DNA of 37,153 nucleotides from an uncultured Acetobacteraceae bacterium (GTDB taxonomy: Bacteria > Pseudomonadota > Alphaproteobacteria > Acetobacterales > Acetobacteraceae). A model generated the notes under the pieces. That model was not told the origin of the DNA, ran no database searches, and saw only the letters and a list, made by a program, of their open reading frames with translations. The stretch lies in NCBI GenBank assembly GCA_937873095.1, contig CALMVI010000035.1, forward strand, positions 1 to 37,153. Reading direction: 5' to 3'. Shown here one piece after another: positions 1-8,694 of this stretch. Numbering within the stretch: the stretch's first letter is position 1; each line of letters begins with the position of its first letter. A program made the translations under genes and the position numbers.

Positions 1-1
1 G

Positions 2-1222
2 GAGGGCGGGCTGCCGGGCCTGCCGCAGGCGCTGCTGCTGGCCTTTGCCGGCGGGCTGGTGCTGAACCTGATGCCCTGCGTGCTGCCGGTCCTGGCGATG
101 AAGGCCGTGGCGCTGGCGCGGCTGTCCGGCGCGGCGCGCGCGCATGTGCGGCGGGAGGCGGCGCTGTACACCGCGGGCGTGGTGGCGGCGTTCCTGGCCA
201 TCGGCGGCGCGATGCTGGTCGTGCGCGCGCTGGGCGGGGATGCCGGGTGGGGCGTGCAGTTCCAGTCCGCGTCGTTCACCGCGGGCATGGCGATGCTGCT
301 TCTGGCCATCGGGCTGAACCTGTCCGGCGTGTTCGCCGTGGGCGGAGCCTGGTCGGGGGCCGGGCAGCAGCTTGCTGCCCGAGGGGCGTTCTTCACCGGG
401 CTGTTGGCCGTCGTTGTCGCCACGCCGTGCACGGCGCCGTTCATGGGCGCGGCACTGGCCGCGGCGCTGGCCTTGCCGCCGGCGGCCGGCATGCTGGTCT
501 TCGTGATGCTGGGGCTGGGCCTGGCGGCGCCGTATGCGGTGCTGGCGTGCAGCCCTTCGGCGGCCCGGCTGCTGCCGCGGCCTGGCGCCTGGATGGACGG
601 GTTCAAGCAGGTCCTGGCGTTTCCCATGTACGGCGCTGCCGCCTGGATGCTGTGGGTGGCGAGCCAGCAGACAGGACCCTCTGGCCTGGCCATGGTGCTG
701 GCAGGTCTGTTGCTGACGGGGTTTGCGGCCTGGGCGTATGGCCGCAGGCAGGCGAGCGGGCGCGGCAGGCTGCTGGGAGCCTCCTCGCTGGCCGCCCTGG
801 CGGGCGTCTGCGTGGTGCTGGCCGGCTTGGGTTCCGAGCGGCCCGCGTCGGCGGCGGCGGGTGTGGCGACGGACGGGTCCGAACCGTTTTCGGCGGGGCG
901 GCTGTCGGCGTTGCGGGCGGCGCACCGGCCTGTCTTCGTCGACATGAGTGCTGCCTGGTGCGTGACCTGCCTGGTCAACGAGCGGGTGGCGCTGCAGTCG
1001 CGCCAGGTGCGGGCCGCGTTCGCGCGCTCGGACGTCGCCTACCTGAAGGGGGACTGGACGCGTCAGGATGCCGGCATCACCGCGTTCCTCCATGGCTTCG
1101 GCCGGTCCGGGGTGCCGCTCTACGTGTTCTACCCGCCGGGCGGGGAAGCCTCCACGCTGCCGCAGATCCTGACGCCGGGGCTCGTGCTCTCCGTGTTGGG
1201 GCAGCCGGCGGTGCCTGGCTGA
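2..1222 (+). CDS. DsbD-like thiol:disulfide interchange protein, 5'-truncated by window edge
   Basis: The reading frame is open from the first bases of the window, so the start lies upstream. The visible part is a polytopic DsbD transmembrane domain followed by a thioredoxin-like domain. The membrane part carries the two redox cysteines of the family, in LMPCVLPVLAMK and VATPCTAPFMGA. The C-terminal domain has the active-site motif WCVTC after FVDMSAA. Members pass electrons from cytoplasmic thioredoxin across the inner membrane to periplasmic thiol-disulfide partners. The first window residues (LPQALLLAFAGGLVLNLMPC) match the first helix of the membrane domain, so any N-terminal periplasmic domain is outside the window. 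The GTG at 59 would be an internal start that cuts this helix and is rejected. Whether this is DsbD proper or an ScsB-type relative cannot be decided without the N-terminus. Confidence 0.9.
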   Translation, partial: EGGLPGLPQALLLAFAGGLVLNLMPCVLPVLAMKAVALARLSGAARAHVRREAALYTAGVVAAFLAIGGAMLVVRALGGDAGWGVQFQSASFTAGMAMLLLAIGLNLSGVFAVGGAWSGAGQQLAARGAFFTGLLAVVVATPCTAPFMGAALAAALALPPAAGMLVFVMLGLGLAAPYAVLACSPSAARLLPRPGAWMDGFKQVLAFPMYGAAAWMLWVASQQTGPSGLAMVLAGLLLTGFAAWAYGRRQASGRGRLLGASSLAALAGVCVVLAGLGSERPASAAAGVATDGSEPFSAGRLSALRAAHRPVFVDMSAAWCVTCLVNERVALQSRQVRAAFARSDVAYLKGDWTRQDAGITAFLHGFGRSGVPLYVFYPPGGEASTLPQILTPGLVLSVLGQPAVPG

Positions 1223-1242
1223 GGTCGGCGCCGAAGATTGTT

Positions 1243-1331
1243 TGCGGGTCCGGGGGCGCCCGCCCCCGGCGGGGTTTGGGGCGGAGCCCCAAGCTCGATC
1301 GATAGATTTACACCCTCAACGCCCCTGGCCT
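1243..1331 (+). repeat. Dispersed hairpin repeat, copy A
   Basis: This 89-bp segment between two convergent genes is nearly identical to the reverse complement of 22604-22691. It contains two strong hairpins: a GC palindrome at about 1250-1269, and TTGGGGC-GGA-GCCCCAA at 1276-1292. Its position between the ends of the DsbD-like gene and murQ suggests it may also act as a bidirectional terminator, although no U-tract follows. Confidence 0.8.
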
Positions 1332-2276
1332 TTGCTCGTTGGCGGGGCTGTCCGCGGCCAGCGCCCTGCCCAGGTGCCCGCCGGCGGTAAGGAGCCGCGA
1401 GGCGGCCTCGTCCGCGTCAATGCCGTGCACCAGCATGACCGCGAGTTTGACCCGCCCGCCGCTGCGCGACAGGGCCTGCACGGCCGCAGCCTCCGAGCAC
1501 TCCGTCAGCGACCGCACCATGCGCACCGCACGCCGGCGCAGCTTGTCGTTGCGCGCCACCATGTCCACCATCTGGCCGCGCCACACCCTGCCGAGCCGGA
1601 GCATCAGCAGGGTGGAGAACAGGTTCAGCACCACCTTCTGCGACGTGCCCGCCTTGAGCCGGGTGGAGCCGGCGATCGGTTCGGGGCCGGTCTGCACCAG
1701 AATCGCATGGTCCGCCGCCGCCAGCAGCGGCGCACCCGGGCTGTTGGCGACCGCGACGGTCAGCGCGCCGGCCTGGCGGGCGGCAGAGAGGCAGGCGAGC
1801 ACGTAGGGCGTGGCGCCGCTGGCGGCCAGGCCCACCGCCACGTCGCCGGGGCCCGGGTGCTGGGCGGCCATGTCGGCCAGGGCCAGCTCGTCGCGGTCTT
1901 CGGCGTTCTCCACAGCGCGGGTCAGCGCATCCCGGCCGCCGGCGATCAGCAGGCCCAGCCGGTCCTCCGGCCAGTCGAAGGTGGGGGGCAGCTCCGCGCC
2001 GTCCTGCACGCCGATCCGGCCGGAGGTGCCGGCACCGCAATAGATCAGCCGCCCGCCGACGCGCAGCCGGTCGGCCGCCGCCTCCGCCGCGGCCGCAATC
2101 GCGGGCAGGGCGGGGCGCACGGCCGCCACGGCGGATAGCTGCGCCTCCAGCAGCGCGTCCAGCGCCACCGGGGACGGCCACTCGTCCAGCGACAGGTAGC
2201 GAGGGTCCACGCGCTCGGTCGCCGGCAGCAGCTCCGAAAGCGCGTGGCCGGCGGCCGACGGCCGGCTGTCAGACAT
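1308..2276 (-). CDS. murQ: N-acetylmuramic acid 6-phosphate etherase
   Basis: MurQ cleaves the D-lactyl ether of MurNAc-6-phosphate to give GlcNAc-6-phosphate in cytoplasmic recycling of cell-wall muropeptides. The 322-residue protein has a SIS sugar-isomerase fold with the phosphosugar-binding motif GAGTSGRIG at about residues 81-89. QDGAELPPTF follows, carrying the expected catalytic Glu at about 95. Length is normal for the family. The ATG at 2276 lies inside the end of parE (8-bp overlap), so the two are probably co-transcribed and translationally coupled. No anmK or murP partner is visible in the window. The family call is secure. Confidence 0.95.
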   Translation of the reverse strand: MSDSRPSAAGHALSELLPATERVDPRYLSLDEWPSPVALDALLEAQLSAVAAVRPALPAIAAAAEAAADRLRVGGRLIYCGAGTSGRIGVQDGAELPPTFDWPEDRLGLLIAGGRDALTRAVENAEDRDELALADMAAQHPGPGDVAVGLAASGATPYVLACLSAARQAGALTVAVANSPGAPLLAAADHAILVQTGPEPIAGSTRLKAGTSQKVVLNLFSTLLMLRLGRVWRGQMVDMVARNDKLRRRAVRMVRSLTECSEAAAVQALSRSGGRVKLAVMLVHGIDADEAASRLLTAGGHLGRALAADSPANEQRPGALRV

Positions 2277-4254
2277 CCACGTCCTCGACCGTGCGGGCGT
2301 TCTCCTGGATGAACTGGAAGCGCAGCTCCGGCTTGCGGCCCATCAGCGACTCGACGAGCGTGGAGGTGGTGGCGCGGTCGTCGCTGGGGATCACCACCTT
2401 CAGCAGCGTGCGGCGCGCCGGGTCCATCGTGGTTTCCTTCAGGGCTGCCGCAGGCATCTCGCCCAGGCCCTTGAACCGGCTGATCTCGACGCGCCCGGTG
2501 CCCTTGAACCCCGATTTGAGCTTTCGGTCGCGGTCCTGGTCGGTCATCGCGTAGATCGATCTGGCGCCCTGGGTCAGCCGGTAGAGCGGCGGGCGGGCCA
2601 GGAACACGCGGCCGTCGCGTATCAGTTCGGGCAGCTCGCGGTAGAAGAACGTCATCAGCAGCGAGGCGATGTGGGCGCCGTCCACGTCGGCGTCGGTCAG
2701 GATGATGACGCGGCCGTAGCGCAGCTTCGTGCCGTCGAAGCGGTCGCCGGCGCCGCAGCCGAGCGCTTCGATCAGGTCCTTGAGCTCCTGGTTTTGCCGC
2801 AGCTTCTCGGTGCTGGCGCTGGCGACGTTGAGGATCTTGCCTTTCAGCGGCAGAACGGCCTGGGTCTCGCGGTTGCGCGCCTGCTTGGCCGACCCGCCTG
2901 CGCTGTCGCCCTCGACCAGGAACAGCTCGGTCTCGGCAATGCCCTCCCTGGTGCAGTCGGTCAGCTTGCCGGGCAGCCGCAGCCGGCGGGTGGCCGATTT
3001 GCGCGGCGTGTCGCGGGCCTCGCGGCGGCGCAGGCGCTCCTCGGCACGCTCGATGACGAAGGCGAGCAGGATGTCGGCCCGGGCGGGGTCGTCGGCCAGG
3101 AAGTGGTCGAAGCGGTCGCGCAGCGCGGTTTCCACCAGGCGTGCCGCTTCCGGGCTGGTGAGCTTTTCCTTGGTCTGGCCCTGGAATTGCGGGTCGCGCA
3201 GGAACACCGAAAGCTTGGCGGCCAGGTTGCCGAGCACGTCGTCGGCGGTCACCTGGGCGGCCCGCTTGTTGGCGCGCTGTTCGCCCCAGCCGCGCAGGGA
3301 TTTCAGCAGCGCGGTGCGGAAGCCGGCCTCGTGCGTGCCGCCCTGCGGCGTGGGCACGGTGTTGGTGTAGGAATCGACCCTGGGGTCGCCCTGCTCGAGC
3401 CAGGCTGCGGCCCACTCCACCCGGCCGGACGCGCGTCCGTCGGCCGCTTCCGGCAGGTCGGCCTGCCCGGCCCAGATCTCCGGCAGCACGCGCGCCTGCC
3501 CGGCGATGTCGGCGTCCAGGCTGTCCCGCAGCCCGCCCGGGAAGTGCAGCACGGCTTCGGCGGGCGTCGCGTCGCGCGGCGCAAGCAGCGCCGGGTCGCA
3601 GGACCAGCGGATTTCCACCCCGCGGAACAGATAGGCCTTGGACCGGCACAGCTTGAACAGCCGCGCCGGGCTGAACGCCAGGGCGCCGAAGATCTGCGGG
3701 TCGGGCTGGAAGCGGATGGTGGTGCCGCGCCGGTTGTGCACGGCGCCCGCGTTGACCAGCTTGGAGGTCGGCAGCCCGCGGGAGAAGCTCTGCCGGTAGA
3801 GGACGCGGTCGCGCGCCACCTCCACCTCCATCATCGACGACAGCGCGTTGACCACCGAACTGCCCACCCCGTGCAGCCCGCCGGACGTGTCGTAGGCGCG
3901 GCCGCCGAACTTGCCGCCCGAGTGCAGGGTGGTGAGGATGACCTCGAGCGCGCTCTTCTTGGGGAATTTGGGATGCGGGTCGGTCGGGATGCCGCGGCCG
4001 TTGTCGCGCACCGTCAGCGTGTTCGCCGCTGCCAGCGACACGTCGATGAAGGTCGCATGGCCCGCCACCGCCTCGTCCATCGCGTTGTCGATGATCTCGG
4101 ACGCCAGGTGGTGCAGCGCCGATTCGTCGGTGCCGCCCACGTACATGCCCGGGCGGCGGCGCACCGGCTCCAGGCCCTCGAGCACCTCGATGTCCTTGGC
4201 CGAGTAGTCCTGCGAGGCGCGCCGGTCTTGTTCGCCGTCGAACAGATCTGCCAT
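2269..4254 (-). CDS. parE: DNA topoisomerase IV subunit B
   Basis: This is the ATPase subunit of the type IIA topoisomerase that decatenates daughter chromosomes. The 661-residue product has a GHKL ATPase domain (EIIDNAMDEA at 53-62, then GRGIPTD and GGLHGVGSSVVNALS), the transducer region, and a TOPRIM domain with EGDSAGG near 447 and DADVDGAH near 520. It ends with the RFKGLGEMP region. At 661 residues it is shorter than most GyrB proteins, which favours ParE. The frame is open further upstream to 4479, but the ATG at 4254 starts the recognisable N-terminus (MADLFDGEQ) and is preceded by GGGATGAC as a possible ribosome site. It overlaps murQ by 8 bp downstream. It diverges from a small secreted-protein gene. 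Confidence 0.95.
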   Translation of the reverse strand: MADLFDGEQDRRASQDYSAKDIEVLEGLEPVRRRPGMYVGGTDESALHHLASEIIDNAMDEAVAGHATFIDVSLAAANTLTVRDNGRGIPTDPHPKFPKKSALEVILTTLHSGGKFGGRAYDTSGGLHGVGSSVVNALSSMMEVEVARDRVLYRQSFSRGLPTSKLVNAGAVHNRRGTTIRFQPDPQIFGALAFSPARLFKLCRSKAYLFRGVEIRWSCDPALLAPRDATPAEAVLHFPGGLRDSLDADIAGQARVLPEIWAGQADLPEAADGRASGRVEWAAAWLEQGDPRVDSYTNTVPTPQGGTHEAGFRTALLKSLRGWGEQRANKRAAQVTADDVLGNLAAKLSVFLRDPQFQGQTKEKLTSPEAARLVETALRDRFDHFLADDPARADILLAFVIERAEERLRRREARDTPRKSATRRLRLPGKLTDCTREGIAETELFLVEGDSAGGSAKQARNRETQAVLPLKGKILNVASASTEKLRQNQELKDLIEALGCGAGDRFDGTKLRYGRVIILTDADVDGAHIASLLMTFFYRELPELIRDGRVFLARPPLYRLTQGARSIYAMTDQDRDRKLKSGFKGTGRVEISRFKGLGEMPAAALKETTMDPARRTLLKVVIPSDDRATTSTLVESLMGRKPELRFQFIQENARTVEDVDV

Positions 4255-4367
4255 CGTGTCATCCCGTCGTTCCCTGCCGGCTACGACGGACGCCCGTGGC
4301 CGGCAAGCCACCGCCTTTCGCTGGCCGCGCAAACGCCATATCGCCCTTGCCGGGCAGGAGGGAACGG

Positions 4368-4760
4368 ATGGACGGGATGAGGATGATCTTGGCCGCCTGT
4401 CTCGCGGCAGGACCAGTCTTGGCAGCCGGCTTGGACGTGCAGCCGTACGTCGGCAAGCCCTACGCCACGCTCCATGCACGCCTCGTCTCGGCGGGGTATG
4501 CGCCGTTTCGCATCCTGCAGCCGGGCACCCCCGCCTATCGGATGGCCGTCTACAACCGGCGCGACGTATACAGCCGATATCCTGAGGTGCAGGCCTGTGC
4601 GGGAACCGGGCTTGGCGATTGCGACTTCGTCCTGTCGCGCCATGGCGACGTCATCGTGGTGCACACCACTGGGGAAACCGCCGCGACTCTGGTGGTGGCC
4701 GACCTGCGCCGTTGCAGCCCGGCCGAAGCCGAGCGCCTCTACGCTCAGCCGCACTCGTAG
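4368..4760 (+). CDS. Small secreted protein of unknown function
   Basis: I do not recognise this family. The 130-residue product begins with a short Sec-type signal peptide (MDGMRMILAACLAAGPVLA, predicted cut after VLA). The mature part is about 110 residues and holds three cysteines, two in ACAGTGLGDC and one in RRCSPAE, so a disulfide is possible in the periplasm. The start at 4368 is chosen over an in-frame ATG at 4296 because a strong AGGAGGGA ribosome site lies at 4356-4363 and the signal peptide starts here. The gene diverges from parE across 113 bp and converges on the lysozyme-like gene at 4828. Confidence 0.75.
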   Translation: MDGMRMILAACLAAGPVLAAGLDVQPYVGKPYATLHARLVSAGYAPFRILQPGTPAYRMAVYNRRDVYSRYPEVQACAGTGLGDCDFVLSRHGDVIVVHTTGETAATLVVADLRRCSPAEAERLYAQPHS

Positions 4761-4827
4761 AGCGGGTTCGTGCTGACCATGTCGTCCCGGCCCGCGCCTG
4801 CTTTTGCTCTCTTCCCGACCGTACGCC

Positions 4828-5220
4828 TCAAAACCATTTATGGACGAGCCAGAACGCCTTGGCGTCTGCCGCACTGCCGTACCGTCCCTTGATGTAGCGC
4901 AGGCCGCCCTGGCACTCCTCGACTGCGTTGCCGAACGAGTCCACCCCTCTCGGGTTGTTCGCGTAGCCCGAGGCAGTCAGCTGAAACAGGCCGCGGGCGG
5001 TTGATTTGGGGTTCTGGAGATTGACCACACCTTCGGATTCCTGCGCCATAATCCAAAGCAGGTCGTCGAACTCCCCGGACGGCGTCTGTTCCAGCAGCAT
5101 CGTCTGGCGCAGCGCCGTTCGAGACGCGTCGAGAATGTCGGCCGGGTCCTTCTCCACCCAGGGGTGGCGGGCTGGCCTGGTCGGCGCAGCCCGTGCAGCG
5201 GCCGGCGCCTGTGCCATCAC
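4828..5220 (-). CDS. Lysozyme-like (SLT-type transglycosylase) domain protein without signal peptide
   Basis: The 130-residue protein has the pattern of the lytic transglycosylase/lysozyme fold. WIMAQESEG provides a candidate catalytic Glu near residue 61, followed by NPKSTARGLFQLT (the usual S-x-A-x-GLFQ block) and GGLRYIKGRYG. This predicts cleavage of the MurNAc-GlcNAc bond in peptidoglycan. The start is the GTG at 5220 or the ATG at 5217. No hydrophobic signal peptide is seen, and an in-frame TAG (the dps stop at 5254-5256) prevents an upstream extension. It lies 33 nt downstream of dps on the same strand, with no clear ribosome site of its own. How it would reach the cell wall is unknown. 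Confidence 0.75.
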   Translation of the reverse strand: MMAQAPAAARAAPTRPARHPWVEKDPADILDASRTALRQTMLLEQTPSGEFDDLLWIMAQESEGVVNLQNPKSTARGLFQLTASGYANNPRGVDSFGNAVEECQGGLRYIKGRYGSAADAKAFWLVHKWF

Positions 5221-5253
5221 GGCTGCGCCATCAGCTGCCTGCCGGGGCCGGGA

Positions 5254-5802
5254 CTATGCCCCGTCCCCGTCGCGCATGTTGCCGGTCGGCTCCTGGACGT
5301 GCGCTTCGAGGAACCACAGCTGCTTGTCGATCCCGCGCGAGACCTCCGTGAAGATGTCGGCCGCATCCGCGTCGCCGGCCTCGTCGGCCTGGTCGATGCT
5401 CTCGTGCAGCGCGTTGGCGTAGGCGCCGAAGCGGTCGATCAGGGCGGCGAGGTGGTCGGCGACGGCGTAGGTGTCGGTGGGATAGGGTGCCAGCCTGGTC
5501 ATCGAGTTCACCGTCTGCGTCGTGCCCAGGGCGGTGCCGCCCAGCTGGACAGCCCGCTCCGCCATGGTGTCGTTCCACTCGTCCTGCTCGGTCCTGAAAC
5601 CGTCCAGCATCAGGTGGATGCCGATGAATTGCGGGCCCTTGAGGTTCCAATGCGCCTGCTTGGTGGCCAGGGCGAGGTCGATGCCGTCGGCCAGCCTTGC
5701 ATTGAGCAGGTCCACCGAAACCGCCTTGGCGTTGGACGACAGGTTGTTGCGGGTCTTGTGCATGCGATGCGCCTGGGCTGGGGCGGGCTGAACTTTGGCC
5801 AT
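5254..5802 (-). CDS. dps: Dps family DNA-protecting ferritin-like protein
   Basis: Dps forms a 12-subunit cage that oxidises and stores iron and shields DNA in starvation or oxidative stress. The 182-residue sequence has the inter-subunit ferroxidase residues at the expected spacing: His51 (KQAHWN), His63 (GIHLML), Asp78 and Glu82 (DTMAERAVQLGG). The N-terminal tail carries several basic residues, which could bind DNA. The ATG at 5802 is preferred over the open frame back to 5868 because AGGAGAG lies just upstream. It diverges from msrC over 130 bp, so both genes may answer to oxidative stress from a shared region. The lysozyme-like gene follows in the same frame. Confidence 0.95.
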   Translation of the reverse strand: MAKVQPAPAQAHRMHKTRNNLSSNAKAVSVDLLNARLADGIDLALATKQAHWNLKGPQFIGIHLMLDGFRTEQDEWNDTMAERAVQLGGTALGTTQTVNSMTRLAPYPTDTYAVADHLAALIDRFGAYANALHESIDQADEAGDADAADIFTEVSRGIDKQLWFLEAHVQEPTGNMRDGDGA

Positions 5803-5932
5803 GCTGTCTCTCCTGAAGGTCTCGCGGCAAACGCGGGCTGCCGCCCGATGTTCCTGAACGGGTGCCATGCGTGAAGCAGCCTGCCCGCCGGCCCCGGTTT
5901 CGCCTGTCCGCCCGCTGCACTATGAGGCGCCG

Positions 5933-6400
5933 ATGACGAACCCCATCGACCCCGGAGACCTGATCGGCGAGCTCAGGGCGCTGCTGGACGGCGAGCCGGA
6001 CCTGGTCGCCAACGCCGCCAACACGGCCGCTCTGATCTTCTCGCGCGTGCCGAGGCTCAACTGGGCCGGCTTCTACTTCCTGCGCGGCGCGGTGCTGGTC
6101 GTGGGACCGTTCCAGGGCCTGCCGGCCTGTACGCGCATCCCGGTGGGGCAGGGCGTCTGCGGCAGTGCGGCGGCGCGCGGCGAGACCATCGTGGTGCCGG
6201 ACGTGCACGCCTTCCCAGGCCACATCGCCTGCGACAGCGCCTCCCGGTCCGAAATCGTGGTGCCGTTCAGCATCGGCGGCCGACTGGCCGGAGTGCTGGA
6301 CATCGACAGTCCGGAGCCGGACCGCTTCTCGCCCGCGGACAGGGCGTTGTTCGAGGCGGTCGCCCAGACCTTCGGCGCGGCGCACCGACCGGCGGAGTAA
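5933..6400 (+). CDS. msrC: Free methionine-(R)-sulfoxide reductase (GAF domain)
   Basis: This cytoplasmic enzyme reduces free methionine-R-sulfoxide. The 155-residue GAF-domain protein has the three family cysteines at Cys66 (LPACTRI), Cys76 (QGVCGSA) and Cys100 (HIACDSAS). Their spacing of 10 and 24 residues equals that of the E. coli enzyme (84/94/118). The signature VVPDVHAFPGHIACDSASRS is complete. The ATG at 5933 with a short GAGG at 5924-5927 is preferred to the longer frame from 5867, whose extra residues do not resemble the family. Divergence from dps suggests a shared stress context. Confidence is high. Confidence 0.94.
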   Translation: MTNPIDPGDLIGELRALLDGEPDLVANAANTAALIFSRVPRLNWAGFYFLRGAVLVVGPFQGLPACTRIPVGQGVCGSAAARGETIVVPDVHAFPGHIACDSASRSEIVVPFSIGGRLAGVLDIDSPEPDRFSPADRALFEAVAQTFGAAHRPAE

Positions 6401-6406
6401 GCCGGC

Positions 6407-7537
6407 TCAGGCGGCCGCGGCCCGAGCGGCCTCGTCGCGCTTGGCCCACGCGTCGAGCCAGAGGGGAAGCGCCATGGCGGGAAGCGGCCTGGCGAACAGG
6501 AAGCCCTGCAGGGCGTCGACCTCCAACGGCTTGGCGCGTTCCAGACACGCCTCGTCCTCGATGCCCTCGAGGATGGTGAACCGGCTTCTCGCCTTGGCCG
6601 CGCCGACGATGCTCTCCAGCAGCGCCTGGGACCCAGGATCGGAGATGAGAGTGCCGTCGAGCTTCACCGCATCGAATGGCAGCTCCATCATCTCGCGCCA
6701 ATGCGGCAACTCGGGGCCCGCATCGTCGATGGCGGTCAGGAAGCCCGCGGCGCGCCAGTTATCGAGCGCGCGGCCGAGCAGGACCATGTCGGGCGCGGTC
6801 AGCGACTCCAGGACCTCCACCATGACCCGCTTGTGCGCCACCCCCGCCAGCGCGCACATCTCGACGGCACGACGCAGGGCCGTCGGGTGCAGGAACGACA
6901 CCATCGGCACGTTCAGCGTCACGAACAGCTGCAGGTCGCCGACCGGACAGCTGAGTTCGAGGAAGGTGCGCGCCGCGGCGATGCTGGTCAGCAGGCGCTC
7001 ACGGCCGGACGCGATGGTGGCCGGGATGAAGTCCTTGGGGTGCATGATGCCACGCTCGCGCGTGTGGACGCGGGCCAGGGCCTCCAGGCCGATGGGCTGC
7101 AGGTCGGTGGCGCGCACGATCGGCTGGAAGCGCATGCGCAGCCCGCCGTTATGCAGCGCCGCCGTCAGTTCCTCGGGCGTGAGCTCGGTGGCCGGTGCCG
7201 GCGCCGGCCGGTCGGACAGGGCGCGCAGAAGCGCGTCCATGTCCGGTTCGACCACGGATTCGACCGTGTTGATGCCGGAACAGCCGCCGCCCAGGATGAC
7301 CAGCGGGGTGGCCTTCAGCGTGACCTCGTCCAGCATGCCCGCGAGCGTATCCACCTCGCGCGAGCGAAGCGGCCCGCTGGCGAGCACGTGCGTGTAGACG
7401 TGGTCGGGACGCAGCATGCGGACCAGCGCCGCATGGACGTCGGGAACCACGTCGATCGCCGCACCCAGGCGGCCTGCCGCCTCGGTGGCGAGCGCCACCC
7501 AGTTCGGCAGGGTGCTGACTAGCAAGAGCCGCGGCAT
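6407..7537 (-). CDS. Receiver-like domain fused to an EAL (c-di-GMP phosphodiesterase-type) domain
   Basis: The 376-residue protein starts with about 110 residues of a receiver-like alpha/beta fold (MPRLLLVSTLP, then TPLVILGGG). It seems to lack the phospho-acceptor Asp, with YTHVLASGPL at that place. An EAL domain follows. Its residues EALAR (near 150), the Asn in TLNVPM, VEVLES, IDDAG, VKLDGTLI, ILEGIE and LQGFLFARPLP are present, so metal-binding positions look retained. However, the usual DDFGTGYSSL loop has become DDAGPELPHW. EAL domains hydrolyse c-di-GMP, and degenerate ones act as sensors. The ATG at 7537 is preferred to a TTG at 7618. It is convergent with msrC. Confidence 0.85.
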   Translation of the reverse strand: MPRLLLVSTLPNWVALATEAAGRLGAAIDVVPDVHAALVRMLRPDHVYTHVLASGPLRSREVDTLAGMLDEVTLKATPLVILGGGCSGINTVESVVEPDMDALLRALSDRPAPAPATELTPEELTAALHNGGLRMRFQPIVRATDLQPIGLEALARVHTRERGIMHPKDFIPATIASGRERLLTSIAAARTFLELSCPVGDLQLFVTLNVPMVSFLHPTALRRAVEMCALAGVAHKRVMVEVLESLTAPDMVLLGRALDNWRAAGFLTAIDDAGPELPHWREMMELPFDAVKLDGTLISDPGSQALLESIVGAAKARSRFTILEGIEDEACLERAKPLEVDALQGFLFARPLPAMALPLWLDAWAKRDEAARAAAA

Positions 7538-7692
7538 GGATCCGGCAGGCAGGACACGTGCTCCAAGATCCCTTTTCCACACGGGAGTTTGGATTATTTG
7601 TTCGACACACGCAAACAAAATAAAGACTGGACTGGCGTGGCGACCGATTCACGGTAAACGGCGTCGCGCCGCGCCGCTATAGTTAATTCAAC

Positions 7693-8652
7693 TTAGCTGG
7701 GATGGCCTGCCAGGCTTTTGCCAGGGGCCGCCGACACCTCGCGACGCAGCCGGTTCTCGCCCAGCAGCAGCAGGATGGGGGCCGCGATCATGATCGAGCT
7801 GACCGTGCCGATGGCAATGCCGAACAGCATCGCCATCGCAAAGCCGGACAGGCTGGGGCCGCCGAACAGCGCCAGCGGCACGCTCGCCAGGAACACGGTG
7901 CTGCTGGTGCCGAGCGTGCGGTTCAGCGTCTCGTTGATCGACAGGTCGATCAGCTGGCGCAGCGGCATGGTCTTGTAGCGGCGGAGGTTTTCCCGCACCC
8001 GGTCGTACACCACCACCTTGTCGTTGGTGGAATAGCCGATGATCGTCAGGATCGCCGCCACCATCACCGAGTCGAACTCGATCCGGGTCAGCACCAGAAA
8101 CCCCATCGTCTTGGTCACGTCCAGCAGCAGCGTCACCACCGCGCCCACGGCGAACTGCCATTCGAAGCGGAACCAGATATAGGCGAAGATCATCCCCAGG
8201 CTGATCACCAGCGCCAGGATGCCGTTGCGCAGCAGCTCGTCGCTGACCGAGGCGCCGACCACGTCCTGGCGCAGCACGCGGCTGCCCGGCTGGGCCTGCT
8301 GCAGCACCTGCTCCACCCTGTGCTGCATCGCCTGGTTGGCGGCCGGCGTGGCCTCGGTATCCAGCCGGATCAGCAGGTCGTCAGGCGCGCCGAAACGCTG
8401 CAGGCCGGCGGTCGGCACGCGGGCCTGGGCGAAGGCGGCGCGGAGCGTGTTGAAGTCGGCGGGCCCTGGCGTGCGCGCCTCGATCGTTATGCCGCCCTTG
8501 AAGTCGAGGCCGAGGCGGAGGCCGGGGTAGAAAAACAGCCCGACCGACAGCGCGGACAGGATGAACGAGCCCGCCAGCCCGTAGAACCGCGCCCGCATGA
8601 AGGCGAAGCGCGTGTTGTCGGGGACGAAGCGGAACAGCGGGCGGTTGAACAT
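7693..8652 (-). CDS. secF: Protein translocase subunit SecF
   Basis: SecF works with SecD to use the proton gradient in Sec-dependent export. The 319-residue protein has an N-terminal membrane segment, the GLDFKGG motif near residues 48-54, a small periplasmic domain, and a C-terminal bundle of five membrane helices. The bundle contains the conserved GYSTNDKVVVYDRVREN region. The ATG at 8652 begins the family-like MFNRPLFRFVPDN. The open frame continues to 8826 only because it runs through the inverted-repeat element, which reads there as a PGLDPGIH-type peptide. The gene follows secD, with the repeat element between them. Confidence 0.95.
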   Translation of the reverse strand: MFNRPLFRFVPDNTRFAFMRARFYGLAGSFILSALSVGLFFYPGLRLGLDFKGGITIEARTPGPADFNTLRAAFAQARVPTAGLQRFGAPDDLLIRLDTEATPAANQAMQHRVEQVLQQAQPGSRVLRQDVVGASVSDELLRNGILALVISLGMIFAYIWFRFEWQFAVGAVVTLLLDVTKTMGFLVLTRIEFDSVMVAAILTIIGYSTNDKVVVYDRVRENLRRYKTMPLRQLIDLSINETLNRTLGTSSTVFLASVPLALFGGPSLSGFAMAMLFGIAIGTVSSIMIAAPILLLLGENRLRREVSAAPGKSLAGHPS

Positions 8653-8694
8653 GATCAGGCGCTTCCACTGGCAAAACGCCAATCGATCGAATCG

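Noticed and set aside
2671-4380. Plus-strand open frame of 569 codons
   Set aside because: It is antisense to parE, without recognisable motifs. It is an artefact of high GC.
4828-5802. A dps-lysozyme fusion protein
   Set aside because: An in-frame TAG separates them and both halves look complete, so they are annotated as two genes. The arrangement is kept as a finding.
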